Positions 7,555 through 16,899 of a DNA stretch of 64,000 nt are shown piece after piece. Source of the stretch: Pseudonocardia sp. HH130630-07. GTDB taxonomy: Bacteria > Actinomycetota > Actinomycetes > Mycobacteriales > Pseudonocardiaceae. Location: assembly GCF_001698125.1 (NCBI RefSeq), contig NZ_CP013854.1, positions 1,426,001 through 1,490,000 of the forward strand, written 5' to 3'. The stretch's first letter is position 1, and each line of letters starts with the position of its first letter. A program made the position numbers and the translations under genes. The notes beneath the pieces were generated by a model. It had not been told where the DNA came from, searched no databases, and saw nothing but the letters and a program-made list of their open reading frames with translations.

Positions 7555-7902
7555 GTGAGCGAGGCACCCTCCCTGCTGGCGTCGACGCCGGCACCGCCCT
7601 ACGTGGCCGTCATCTTCAGTTCGGTCCGGACCGACGGCGACGACGGCTACGCCGTGATGTCGGCGCGGATGCTGGACCTGGCCGCGCGGCAACCCGGGTT
7701 CCTGGGCGTCGAGGCCGCCCGGGAGGACGTCGGGATCACCGTGTCGTACTGGCGCGACGAGGCCGCCGCGCGGGCGTGGAAGCAGGTCGCGGCCCATCTC
7801 GTCGCACAGCGCCGGGGGCGGGACGTCTGGTACTCCGAGTACCGGGTGCGGGTGGCGCAGGTGCTGCGGGACTACGGGCCGGAGGACTCCGAGCCGAGCT
7901 GA
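7555..7902 (+). CDS. Antibiotic biosynthesis monooxygenase-like protein
   Basis: The 115-residue ferredoxin-like protein has the ABM-domain pattern: YVAVIFSSVRTDGDDGY, ARQPGFLGVEAAREDVGITVSYWRDEAAARAWKQ, then a closing RDVWYSEYRVRVAQV strand. This fits the YgiN/YqjZ-type subgroup, which in most genomes is uncharacterised. The GTG at 7555 was chosen because upstream codons show no family sequence. There is no operon partner on either side. Confidence 0.8.
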   Translation: MSEAPSLLASTPAPPYVAVIFSSVRTDGDDGYAVMSARMLDLAARQPGFLGVEAAREDVGITVSYWRDEAAARAWKQVAAHLVAQRRGRDVWYSEYRVRVAQVLRDYGPEDSEPS

Positions 7903-7949
7903 CGGAGACGGAGCGCCCGGGTCGACGTACCGACCGCACCGCCGGACCA

Positions 7950-7972
7950 GCTATAGCGTTGGCCGCTATAGC
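7950..7972. promoter_or_regulatory. Tandem GCTATAGC sites before higBA
   Basis: Two copies of the palindrome GCTATAGC occur at 7950-7957 and 7965-7972, 15 bp apart. An incomplete GCTACGCTAT follows just before the toxin start. This AT-rich stretch is unusual for the window and fits a promoter with antitoxin operators (inference). Confidence 0.55.
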
Positions 7973-7994
7973 GCGCTACGCTATCCTTCGTTCC

Positions 7995-8279
7995 GTGTTG
8001 CGGAGTTTCGCGGACAAGGCGACCGAGCAGATCTGGCGGCGCGAGCACGTACGCCGGTTGCACCCGGACGTCGCCCGTACGGCACTCCGCAAGCTGGCGA
8101 TTCTCGACGCGGCTGCCACACTCGACGATGCGGACAGCCCGCCCGGGAACCGCCTCGAACTCCTGAAGGGCGATCGCGCGGGGCAGCACAGCATCCGGGT
8201 CAACGAGCAGTACCGGATCTGCTTTCGCTGGACTGCGGGTGGCCCGGAGGACGTCGAGCTCACGAAGCACTACGAGTAG
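7995..8279 (+). CDS. higB: HigB/RelE-family toxin
   Basis: The 94-residue protein starts LRSFADKATEQIWRREHVRRLHPDV. It continues with RKLAILDAAATLDDADSPPGNRLELLKGDRAG and QHSIRVNEQYRICFRW, the classic HigB mRNA-interferase pattern of the RelE fold. Expected role: ribosome-dependent mRNA cleavage, neutralised by the antitoxin. The GTG at 7995 gives the family length. The toxin precedes the antitoxin, as is normal for higBA, and an AGGAGG site at its 3' end serves the next gene. Confidence 0.9.
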   Translation: MLRSFADKATEQIWRREHVRRLHPDVARTALRKLAILDAAATLDDADSPPGNRLELLKGDRAGQHSIRVNEQYRICFRWTAGGPEDVELTKHYE

Positions 8280-8289
8280 GAGGTCGTCC

Positions 8290-8580
8290 GTGCCGGAGAT
8301 GGAGCCGATCTCGCCCGGCGAGATCCTGGTCGAGGAGTACATGAGGCCGTACGGGCTCTCCCAGAACGCCGTGGCGGCCGCGATCGGCGTCGACCCCATG
8401 CGGATCAGCCAGATCGTCCGTGGCACGCGCGCGATCAGCGCCGACACGGCACTCCGGTTGTCGCGCCTGTTCGGCACGTCCGACCTGTTCTGGTTGAACC
8501 TCCAGGATCGCTACGAGATCGAGCGGCTGCACGACACCATGGGCCCGGTCCTGGAAAGGATCGAGCCGGTACGCACCTGA
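8290..8580 (+). CDS. higA: HigA-family antitoxin
   Basis: The 96-residue protein carries an XRE helix-turn-helix (YGLSQNAVAAAIGVDPMRISQIVRG, about residues 22-46) after the family opening ISPGEILVEEYM. It ends in LFGTSDLFWLNLQDRYEIERL. It should bind and neutralise HigB and repress the operon through the sites upstream. The TAGGAGG at the end of higB is at ideal distance for the GTG at 8290. An ATG three codons later is the alternative. Confidence 0.9.
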   Translation: MPEMEPISPGEILVEEYMRPYGLSQNAVAAAIGVDPMRISQIVRGTRAISADTALRLSRLFGTSDLFWLNLQDRYEIERLHDTMGPVLERIEPVRT

Positions 8581-8727
8581 GCGGACCACGTGGTGAGCCA
8601 CGCGTCCCACACCGGCGGGCACGGCACCGTCGCCTCCTGCCGGTGACCGCTCGAGCTGCGCGCGTACTCACTGGCCCTCGCCCGTCTCCGGTTGTGGTGA
8701 CGACGCGGGGCGCGTAGAGCGGGCGGT

Positions 8728-9312
8728 GTGACCGTCGCCGCGATCGCGTTCGGGCTCGTCTTCCTCGCCGAGCTCGTGGACACCAGCGCCCTGGCGACCC
8801 TCGTGCTGGGGGCCAGGTTCGCGCCGCGCTGGGTGCTGCTCGGGGTCTGTGCCGGGATGGCCGTGCACGTCGTCGTCGCGGTCGCCGCCGGGAGCCTGGT
8901 CGCGCTGCTGCCCCAGCGGCCGCTGGCCGCCGTTCTCGCGGTCGTGTTCGTGATCGCCGCGGTCGTCGTGCTCCGCGAGGGCGGAGAGGACGCCGACGGT
9001 GCCGACGACACGGCGTCGGGAAACACACCTCGTACCCGATGGGGAGTCGTACTGACCGGTTTCGGGGCCACGGTCCTCTCCGAGTTCGCCGATCCGACCC
9101 AATGGGTGATCGCGACCCTTTCCGCGCGGTATGCCGCGCCCCTCGCGGTGGGAATCGGATCGCTACTGGCGTTGTGGGCGGTGTCGGCGCTCGCGGTCTA
9201 CGGCGGCGCCCGGCTACGACGACTCGTCCCGGTGCACTGGGTGACGCGTGCGACCGCCGCGATCCTCGCCGTACTGGCGGTACTGAGTGCGGTCGAGGCG
9301 ATCCGTGGATGA
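8728..9312 (+). CDS. GDT1/TMEM165 (UPF0016)-like membrane protein
   Basis: The 194-residue protein has six predicted helices in two repeated halves, as in the GDT1 family of Ca2+/Mn2+ exporters. The two family motifs, normally E-x-G-D-[KR]-[ST], are here AELVDTSALATLVLGARF near residue 15 and LSEFADPTQWVIATLSARY near 125. In both, Glu and Asp remain but Gly is replaced by Val or Ala, and the Lys/Arg position by Thr or Pro. The helices and the repeat support the fold. Metal specificity may differ or be lost. The GTG start gives a complete first helix. Confidence 0.75.
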   Translation: MTVAAIAFGLVFLAELVDTSALATLVLGARFAPRWVLLGVCAGMAVHVVVAVAAGSLVALLPQRPLAAVLAVVFVIAAVVVLREGGEDADGADDTASGNTPRTRWGVVLTGFGATVLSEFADPTQWVIATLSARYAAPLAVGIGSLLALWAVSALAVYGGARLRRLVPVHWVTRATAAILAVLAVLSAVEAIRG

Positions 9313-9391
9313 CCTGCGCCGCAACTACCCGCAACGGCCACGGAGCCCGGCGCCGACAGGCGAAGCCGCTGTTCACACGGGTAGTGTCGGG

Positions 9392-9465
9392 TGCCCCCGG
9401 TGGGATTCGAACCCACACCGGTAACCCTTTTAAGGGGTTTGCCTCTGCCTTTGGGCTACGGGGGC
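9392..9465 (-). tRNA. tRNA with UAA anticodon and short variable loop (tRNA-Leu-like)
   Basis: Read on the minus strand, all cloverleaf parts are present. The acceptor stem GCCCCCG/CGGGGGC has 7 pairs with discriminator A, and there is a D arm. The anticodon stem is AACCC/GGGTT with loop CTTAAAA, giving UAA at positions 34-36. The T arm is GTGGG-TTCGAAT-CCCAC. The D stem has only three pairs and GGCAGA in its loop, as in leucine tRNAs, yet the variable region is only six bases (ACCGGT) instead of a long arm. UAA would read UUA (Leu). CCA is not encoded. The fold is strong; the amino acid is less certain. Confidence 0.8.
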
Positions 9466-9498
9466 GTTCGCTCAGCGTAGTAGGACGGGAGGCCGCAC

Positions 9499-10317
9499 AT
9501 GACGGGTATCGAACGAGTGGACCTGCGCGGTGCCGCGGCCACCATGCTGATGACGCTGTACATGCGAAAGATCGACGCCCGATCCCGCAGGCCGATCCTC
9601 GGCGATCCCTACGCCGAGAACGTCTATGCCCGTATCGACCACGACGTGCACGGGCTGTGGCAGTTCACCGGGGACGTCTCGACGATCGCCTGCCGGGCCG
9701 CCGTCCTGGACCGCTGGACCACCGAGTTCCTGGCCACCGAGTCGCACGGGCAGGTGCTGCACCTGGGCTGCGGGCTGGACAGCCGCCCGCTGCGGGTGGA
9801 CGTGCCGTCCTCGACCCGCTGGATCGACGTCGACCAGTCCGGGGTGATGGACGTCCGGCGCCGGCTCTACGCGTTCCCCGAGCACGTCGTGCAGGTCCCG
9901 GCGTCGGTGACCGACGACGACTGGTGGGACGCCGTCGACCCCGGCCGGCCGACGCTGGTCGTCGCCGAGGGCCTGTTCCCCTACCTGCCGCCCGACGGCG
10001 TGCACGATCTCGTCGACCGGGTGGTGCAGCGGACCCGGCGGGCCGAGCTGGCGTTCGACGCCGTCGCACCGTGGACGGCGACGGCGTCGCGGTGGACCCC
10101 CGCCCTGCGGGCCGCCGGGACGGAGTTCGCGTGGTCGTGGAACCCGGCGGACTTCGCCCACCGCCACCCCGGGCTGCGCGAGCGCGACGACGTCTCGATC
10201 TTCGACGAGGTCGCGCTGCGCGAACCCCGGTTGTGGCTGCGGCCGTTGCTGGCCACGGCCGGGCACCTGCCCGCCATGCAGGACTCCATGCGGGTGCACC
10301 GCTTCACGACGGGCTGA
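9499..10317 (+). CDS. Leucine carboxyl methyltransferase-family (TcmP-like) methyltransferase
   Basis: The 272-residue protein shows the LCM/TcmP family features: opening RVDLRGAAATMLMTLYMRK, DPYAENV, a ST.ACRAAVLDRWTTEFL helix, motif I QVLHLGCGLDSRPLR, the acidic IDVDQSGVMD, and VVAEGLFPYLPP. Members methylate carboxyl or hydroxyl groups, often of polyketides, and many are orphans. It starts soon after the divergent tRNA. Its 3' end overlaps the convergent glycosylase gene by 14 bp. Confidence 0.85.
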   Translation: MTGIERVDLRGAAATMLMTLYMRKIDARSRRPILGDPYAENVYARIDHDVHGLWQFTGDVSTIACRAAVLDRWTTEFLATESHGQVLHLGCGLDSRPLRVDVPSSTRWIDVDQSGVMDVRRRLYAFPEHVVQVPASVTDDDWWDAVDPGRPTLVVAEGLFPYLPPDGVHDLVDRVVQRTRRAELAFDAVAPWTATASRWTPALRAAGTEFAWSWNPADFAHRHPGLRERDDVSIFDEVALREPRLWLRPLLATAGHLPAMQDSMRVHRFTTG

Positions 10318-11035
10318 TCGGCGGTCCGGCAGGGGACAGCCCGGCCGCCCGTGCGGTGTCGGCCAGCACCCGTTCCAGCATCGCCGGGGTCAGGCGTCCG
10401 GTGAAGGTGTTCTGCTGGCTCACGTGGTAGCAGCCGTGCACCGCCAGCGGCTCCCGGTCGGTGCGGTCCGGGTGGAGGGTGATCGACGCCCCGTGGCCGA
10501 ACCGCGGGCGCGGGCGCGGCACCGTCCAGCCCGCCCCGGCCAGCACCGGCAGCAACGCCTGCCAGCCGAACCCGCCGAGCACCATGACCGACCGGACCGT
10601 CGGGGCGAGCAGGTCCAGTTCGCGTTCCAGCCAGCCGCGGCAGGTGTCGCGCTCGGCCGGGGTCGGCTTGTTCTCAGGTGGCGCGCAGTGCACCGGCGCG
10701 GTGATCCGGACGCCGTAGAGCTCGAGCCCGTCGCCCGGCCGGGTGGCCGTCGGCTGCGACGCGAGCCCGACGGCGTGCAGTGCCGCGTAGAGCACGTCAC
10801 CGCTGCGGTCGCCGGTGAACATCCGGCCGGTCCGGTTGGCGCCGTGCGCGGCGGGGGCCAGCCCGACGATCAGCATCCGGGCGTCCGGCGGGCCGAAACC
10901 GGGCACCGGGCGCCCCCAGTAGGTCTCGTCGCGGAACGCGGCCCGCTTCTCGACGGCGACCCGCTCCCGCCACTGCACCAGCCGCGGGCAGGCGCGGCAC
11001 TCCGCGATCTCCCGGTCCAGCAGCGCCAGGCTCAT
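10304..11035 (-). CDS. udgB: Type-5 uracil-DNA glycosylase (UdgB)
   Basis: The 243-residue enzyme removes uracil and some other deaminated bases from DNA in base-excision repair. It has the family-5 catalytic motif GLAPAAHGANRTGRMFTGD (about residues 56-74), Cys13 and Cys16 as the first pair of [4Fe-4S] ligands, a second Cys pair near VHCAPPENKPTPAERDTC, and a C-terminal HVSQQNTFTG block with the conserved His. The ATG at 11035 overlaps the ppx stop (ATGA), so the pair is an operon. Confidence 0.93.
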   Translation of the reverse strand: MSLALLDREIAECRACPRLVQWRERVAVEKRAAFRDETYWGRPVPGFGPPDARMLIVGLAPAAHGANRTGRMFTGDRSGDVLYAALHAVGLASQPTATRPGDGLELYGVRITAPVHCAPPENKPTPAERDTCRGWLERELDLLAPTVRSVMVLGGFGWQALLPVLAGAGWTVPRPRPRFGHGASITLHPDRTDREPLAVHGCYHVSQQNTFTGRLTPAMLERVLADTARAAGLSPAGPPISPS

Positions 11036-11985
11036 GCGATCGAGCGCGCGATGCCGTCCAGGATGTCCTGCTCGGAGACGACGACCCGGTCGATCCCGGC
11101 ACGCGCGTGCAGCTCGTCGGCCAGCGCCTGCACGACCAGCGCACCGGCGCCGATGACGTCCACCCGGCCCGGGTGCAGCGAACCGTGCCCGGCCCGCTCC
11201 GCGTGCGACGAGTGGATCAGCAGGTCCGCGACCCGGTGCAGACCGTCGCGGGTCAGCGTGGAGCCGTGCACCTGCTCGCGGTCGTAGGCGGGCAGCTCCT
11301 GGGCGATCGCGGACAGCGAGGTGATCGTCCCGGCGACGCCGACCCAGGTCCGCGCCGACTCCAGGGGCACCGACGAGAACGCGTCGGCGAGCACCCCGGC
11401 GGCCACCGAGCGGGCGTCGGCGATCTCGGCCTCCGACGGCGGGTCCGACGGCAGGCACCGCTCGGTCAGCCGCACCGACCCCATGTCGACCGACCGCGAC
11501 GCGGTCACCTGCGCGACCCCGTCGCGCAGCTCCCCGACGACGACCTCGGTGGAGCCGCCGCCGACGTCGGTCACGACGAACGGGCCGTCGTCGGGTTCGA
11601 GGTCGCCCACCGCGCCGACGAAGGACAGCCCGGCCTCCTCGTCACCGGTGATGATCTCGGCCTCGACGCCGAGGGTGTCGCGCACCATCGCGAAGAAGTC
11701 CTCGCGGTTCGACGCGTCCCGGGTCGCCGAGGTCGCCACCATCCGGACCCGCTCGGCGCCCTTGCGGCGGGCCGCCACGGCGTAGTCGACGAGCGCGGCC
11801 CTGGTCCGTTCCAGCGCCTCGGGATCGAGCCGGCCGGTCGCGTCGACGCCCTTGCCGAGTCGCACGATCCGCATCTCGCGGTGCAGGTCCCGCAGGTCCT
11901 TGCGACCGTCGAAGGACTCGGTGACGTCGGCGACGAGCAGGCGGACCGAGTTGGTCCCGCAGTCGATGGCGGCCACCCGCGACAT
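11032..11985 (-). CDS. ppx: Ppx/GppA-family exopolyphosphatase
   Basis: The 317-residue protein of the actin-like ATPase fold begins MSRVAAIDCGTNSVRLLVAD (phosphate-binding loop 1). It has the second glycine-rich motif VVTDVGGGSTEVVVG near residue 145 and GVAGTITSL near residue 225. The family hydrolyses inorganic polyphosphate or pppGpp. It corresponds by context to Rv1026 of M. tuberculosis. The ATG at 11985 is preceded by GGGA at proper distance and is preferred over the GTG six bases upstream. It is translationally coupled to udgB. Confidence 0.9.
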   Translation of the reverse strand: MSRVAAIDCGTNSVRLLVADVTESFDGRKDLRDLHREMRIVRLGKGVDATGRLDPEALERTRAALVDYAVAARRKGAERVRMVATSATRDASNREDFFAMVRDTLGVEAEIITGDEEAGLSFVGAVGDLEPDDGPFVVTDVGGGSTEVVVGELRDGVAQVTASRSVDMGSVRLTERCLPSDPPSEAEIADARSVAAGVLADAFSSVPLESARTWVGVAGTITSLSAIAQELPAYDREQVHGSTLTRDGLHRVADLLIHSSHAERAGHGSLHPGRVDVIGAGALVVQALADELHARAGIDRVVVSEQDILDGIARSIA

Positions 11986-12070
11986 GGGCACTCCCAGCGT
12001 TGACGAACGGTCGGGCTCACCGTACGCGGAACCCTGGAGCCCGGCCGTCCGGTGAAGTTACCCTCGGGTA

Positions 12071-13720
12071 GTGACGACGACGCACCCCCGCCGGGCCCCG
12101 GCCCCGCTGGCCGACCTGGGTACCCACGAGGTCACCAACCAGGTGCCACCGCGGGCCGACGGCGATCTGCTCGGCGCCGACCCGGGTCTCGTCGAGGCGA
12201 TGGTGCGGGAGGGCGGCGACCGGGCGGCGCTCGAGTCGCTCGCCGCGGAGATCGGGACCGCCGCGCACCGGGAGCACGCCCGCACCGCGAACGCCTGCGG
12301 GCCGGAGCTGCGCACCCACGACCGCACCGGGCACCGGATCGACGAGGTCGCGTTCCACCCGTCCTGGCACGAGCTGATGCGGGTGAGCGTCGAACACGGG
12401 CTCGCCGGCGCGCCGTGGTCCGCGGCCCCCGGCACCGGCGCGCACGTCACCCGGGCCGCGGGGTTCCACCTGCACTCCCAGATCGAGCAGGGACACCTCT
12501 GCCCGATCTCGATGACCTACGCGGCGGTACCCGCCCTGCGGCACTCCCCCGAGCTGGCCGACGCCTACCTCCCCGGCCTGACCGCGCGCCGGTACCGGCC
12601 GGGGCTCGCCGATCCCGCGACCAAGGACGGCCTGCTCGCGGGCATGTCGATGACCGAGAAGCAGGGCGGGTCCGACGTCCGCTCCGGGCGGACCGCCGCC
12701 GTCGTGCAGGCCGACGGCAGCTACCGGCTCACCGGGCACAAGTGGTTCACCAGCGCCCCGACGAACGACCTGTTCCTCACCCTCGCCCAGGCCCCCGACG
12801 GCCTGACCTGCCTGGTGGTCCCGCGCGTCCTGCCCGACGGCACCCGCAACGCCGTCCGGCTGCAGCGGCTCAAGGACAAGCTCGGCAACCGGTCGAACGC
12901 CTCGGCCGAGATCGAGTACTCCGGAGCCGTCGGCCTGCGGGTCGGCGACGAGGGCCGCGGCGTCGCGACGATCATCGAGATGGTCTCCATGACCCGGCTG
13001 GACTGCGTGCTGGGCGCGGCGGGCACCCAGCGGGCCGCGGTCGTCGAGGCGGCGCACCACGTCGCGCACCGGTCCGCGTTCGGGGCCCGGCTCGCCGACG
13101 CGCCGCTGATGCGCGAGGTCGTCGCCGAGCTGGCCGCCGAGACCGAGGCCGCGACGGTGCTCGCCCTGCGCCTGGCCGGGGCCGTGGACCGCGGCGAGAC
13201 CGCGTTGCTGCGCCTCGCCCTCCCGGTGGCCAAGTACCTGGTGTGCAAGCGGACCCCGGCGGTGGTCGCCGAGGCGCTGGAGTGCCTGGGCGGCAACGGC
13301 TACGTCGAGGAGTCGGACCTGCCGCGGCTCTACCGGGAGGCGCCGCTCAACTCGATCTGGGAGGGCTCGGGCAACGTCACCGCCCTCGACGCGCTGCGCG
13401 CCGTCGCCCGCGCGCCGCAGGCCGTCGACGCCCTGCTCACCGAGGTCGATCTCGCCGCCGGGCGGGATCCGCGGCTCGACGCCGTCGTGGCCGCGCTGCG
13501 CGCCGAGCTGGGAGCGCCGCAGGAACGCCGGGCCCGCCGGCTCGCCGAGCTGGCCGCGCTGGCGCTGCAGGGCTCACTGCTGGTGCGGCACTTCCCCGGC
13601 GCCGTGGCCGAGGTCTTCCTGTCCACCCGGCTCGGCGGTGACGGTCCGCTGCGCACCGCGGGCGCCCGGCCCGGCGCCGGGACCGGGGAGGTCCTCGACC
13701 GGGTCACGCCCGGGCGCTGA
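12071..13720 (+). CDS. AidB-like acyl-CoA dehydrogenase
   Basis: The 549-residue flavoprotein resembles E. coli AidB more than short-chain acyl-CoA dehydrogenases. It has a long N-terminal region with TNQVPP, the FAD-binding MSMTEKQGGSDVRS block near residue 195, GYRLTGHKWFTSAP-type strands, and the C-terminal ECLGGNGYVEESDLPRLYREAPLNSIWEGSGNV characteristic of AidB and isovaleryl-CoA dehydrogenases. AidB is part of the adaptive response to alkylation in E. coli. Whether this one protects DNA or oxidises acyl-CoA is open. It starts with GTG close to the divergent ppx gene. Confidence 0.88.
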   Translation: MTTTHPRRAPAPLADLGTHEVTNQVPPRADGDLLGADPGLVEAMVREGGDRAALESLAAEIGTAAHREHARTANACGPELRTHDRTGHRIDEVAFHPSWHELMRVSVEHGLAGAPWSAAPGTGAHVTRAAGFHLHSQIEQGHLCPISMTYAAVPALRHSPELADAYLPGLTARRYRPGLADPATKDGLLAGMSMTEKQGGSDVRSGRTAAVVQADGSYRLTGHKWFTSAPTNDLFLTLAQAPDGLTCLVVPRVLPDGTRNAVRLQRLKDKLGNRSNASAEIEYSGAVGLRVGDEGRGVATIIEMVSMTRLDCVLGAAGTQRAAVVEAAHHVAHRSAFGARLADAPLMREVVAELAAETEAATVLALRLAGAVDRGETALLRLALPVAKYLVCKRTPAVVAEALECLGGNGYVEESDLPRLYREAPLNSIWEGSGNVTALDALRAVARAPQAVDALLTEVDLAAGRDPRLDAVVAALRAELGAPQERRARRLAELAALALQGSLLVRHFPGAVAEVFLSTRLGGDGPLRTAGARPGAGTGEVLDRVTPGR

Positions 13721-13728
13721 GCCCGGGC
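13708..13728. terminator. Candidate convergent terminator
   Basis: GCCCGGGC-GCTGA-GCCCGGGC forms an 8-bp GC stem at the junction of two converging genes, overlapping the end of the dehydrogenase gene. There is no U-tract, as is common in actinobacteria. Confidence 0.45.
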
Positions 13729-14270
13729 TACGGCGCCGAGCACTCCCCGGCCGGCTCCCACCAGGCCCCGAGCTCGACGAGCGCCTCGTCGCCGAACGGG
13801 TTCACCCCGGACCCCGCGGCGAGCGCGTGCGCCACGTGGACGTGCAGGCACTTCACCCGGTCCGGCATGCCCCCCGCGGTGACGTCCGGGTGGGTGGACA
13901 GCGGCTCGATCGCGTCCCGCTCGGCGAGGTAGCTCTCGTGCGCACGGCGGTACGCCGCGGCGAGATCGGCATCGACGGCCAGCCGGTCCTGCATCTCCTT
14001 CATCCGGCCGTCGGCCTCCAGGGTCCCGATCCGGGACGCCAGCCGCGGGCAGGTGAGGTAGTACAGCGTCGGGAACGGGGTGCCGTCCGGCAGCCGCGGC
14101 GCGGTCCGCACCACGGCCGGGTGCCCGGACGGGCACCGGTACCCGACGGCGAGGATCCCGCGCGGGGCGCGCCCGAGCTGGTGGGCGACGGCGTCGAGAT
14201 CGGCCGGGGCCGGGGGCACGGACTCCAGGCCGGGGGCACGGTGGCGCTGCGGGGCGTTCACAACGGTCAT
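13728..14270 (-). CDS. DUF501-family protein
   Basis: The 180-residue protein matches DUF501: GRAPRGILAVGYRCPSGHPAVVRTAPRLPDGTPFPTLYYLTCP in the first half and THPDVTAGGMPDRVKCLHVHVAHALAAGSGVNPFGDEA in the second. Conserved Cys and His residues suggest a metal or nucleotide site, but the biochemical role is not known. It is the Rv1025 equivalent between ftsB and ppx. The ATG at 14270 overlaps the ftsB stop (ATGA), so it is translationally coupled to the divisome gene. Confidence 0.88.
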   Translation of the reverse strand: MTVVNAPQRHRAPGLESVPPAPADLDAVAHQLGRAPRGILAVGYRCPSGHPAVVRTAPRLPDGTPFPTLYYLTCPRLASRIGTLEADGRMKEMQDRLAVDADLAAAYRRAHESYLAERDAIEPLSTHPDVTAGGMPDRVKCLHVHVAHALAAGSGVNPFGDEALVELGAWWEPAGECSAP

Positions 14271-14869
14271 CGTCGCTGTTCGCCCGAGACGTCGTCCCAC
14301 AGGGTGTGGAACCACGGCACGCCGGGCACCGCCTGGCCGTCCTGGACCTCCGGGGCGGGCGCTTGCGGAAACTGCACCACGTAGGGGATCTCGCCGGGCG
14401 CCACCATCCCGAGCCGGGTCCTGGCCTGGGCCTGCACCTCGGCCGGGTCCGAGAGCCGGGTCCGGTCCGCGGACATCCGGGCGACGTCGGCCTCCAGCAC
14501 CTGCTGCTGCTCGGAGACCGCGGCCAGCTCCTGGCGCTGGGAGACGAAGTTGTGCAGGGGGACCGCGACCGTCAGCGCCAGCGCGCAGAAGACGATCGCG
14601 AGGATCGCCGCCCGCTTGGTCGAGGACAGGCCGAGCAGCCCGGTCGTCCGGGCGACGACCTCGCCCGCCTTGGAACGGGCCCGGGTCAGCCGCGGCGGGG
14701 CCGCCTGCGGCCCGGCCGGCCGGGACCCGGCGGCGAGCCCCCGGGCCCGGGAGCCGCCGGACCGCGACGGCGAGGACGACGACGGGGTGCGCGACGTCGC
14801 CGACCGCCCGCGGGCACCCGCGGACGCGCGCACCCGCCCGTCACGGTTCCGGGCTCGCGAGTCACCCAT
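14267..14869 (-). CDS. ftsB: FtsB/DivIC-like septum formation initiator
   Basis: The 200-residue protein has a basic, serine-rich cytoplasmic N-terminus of about 90 residues and one membrane helix near residues 87-107 (ILAIVFCALALTVAVPL). A coiled coil follows (RQELAAVSEQQQVLEADVARM), then the family motif DPAEVQAQARTRLGMVAPGE. FtsB links FtsL and FtsQ in the divisome and signals septal peptidoglycan synthesis. The ATG at 14869 has a GGGGAG site; longer readings add unrelated basic sequence. It lies downstream of eno, as in Mycobacterium. Confidence 0.88.
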   Translation of the reverse strand: MGDSRARNRDGRVRASAGARGRSATSRTPSSSSPSRSGGSRARGLAAGSRPAGPQAAPPRLTRARSKAGEVVARTTGLLGLSSTKRAAILAIVFCALALTVAVPLHNFVSQRQELAAVSEQQQVLEADVARMSADRTRLSDPAEVQAQARTRLGMVAPGEIPYVVQFPQAPAPEVQDGQAVPGVPWFHTLWDDVSGEQRR

Positions 14870-15021
14870 TGCGCTCCCCTCCCCGTCCCGGCACCGGCGG
14901 TCGTGCCGCCCGTGGTGCCGCTGCGTGTCCGTCACCGGACAGCATGCCGCCCGATCGGGCGTCGGTCCGGGTGCCGCGCCGAGGAGTCCCCCGACCCGGC
15001 ACCCGGATCCGTGGGCGGGGC

Positions 15022-16413
<1,392 letters not shown>

Positions 16414-16459
16414 TCAAGCCTCGCGTTGCGCCTGGATCACACCTAACGTGGGGGTGACC

Positions 16460-16870
16460 ATGAGCAGTCCTCGCGCGAACTCCCCGGACCCGGTCGCCGC
16501 GTTCCGGCGTGCCGACGAACTGCTCTCCCGGCGCCGCCCGCTGGAGGCGCTGGACGCGCTGCGGACCGCCCTGGGGTCCGGCGATCCGGCCGAGTCGGCC
16601 GACGCGTCGGTGCACCTGCTCGCCGGCCGGGCCTACCTCGACTCGGCGCAGCTGCGGAAGGCCGAGACCGCGTTCACCCGGGTGATCGAGATCGAGCCCG
16701 CCGACCACTACGCCCGGTTCGCGCTGGGCAAGACCCTGCAGCGCCAGGGGCGGCTGACCGAGGCCGAGACGCAGCTGAAGATGGCCGTCGCGATGGACCC
16801 GCGGCCGGAGTACCAGGAGGCGCTCGGCGAGGTGCGGGCCCGGATCGCGCTGACCGGGGACCGCCCCTGA
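16460..16870 (+). CDS. Small TPR-repeat protein
   Basis: The 136-residue protein is mostly helical, with about three TPR units (AFRRADELLSRRRPLEAL, LAGRAYLDSAQLRKAETAFTRVIEIEPAD, ARFALGKTLQRQGRLTEAETQLKMAV). It has no catalytic residues and probably mediates protein contacts. It is divergent from eno. A GTG two codons upstream of the ATG is an alternative start. Homologues next to eno/mazG are seen in related actinobacteria (from memory). Confidence 0.75.
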   Translation: MSSPRANSPDPVAAFRRADELLSRRRPLEALDALRTALGSGDPAESADASVHLLAGRAYLDSAQLRKAETAFTRVIEIEPADHYARFALGKTLQRQGRLTEAETQLKMAVAMDPRPEYQEALGEVRARIALTGDRP

Positions 16871-16899
16871 CGCTGCGCCGGGCCGCTGTGCCGGGCCGC

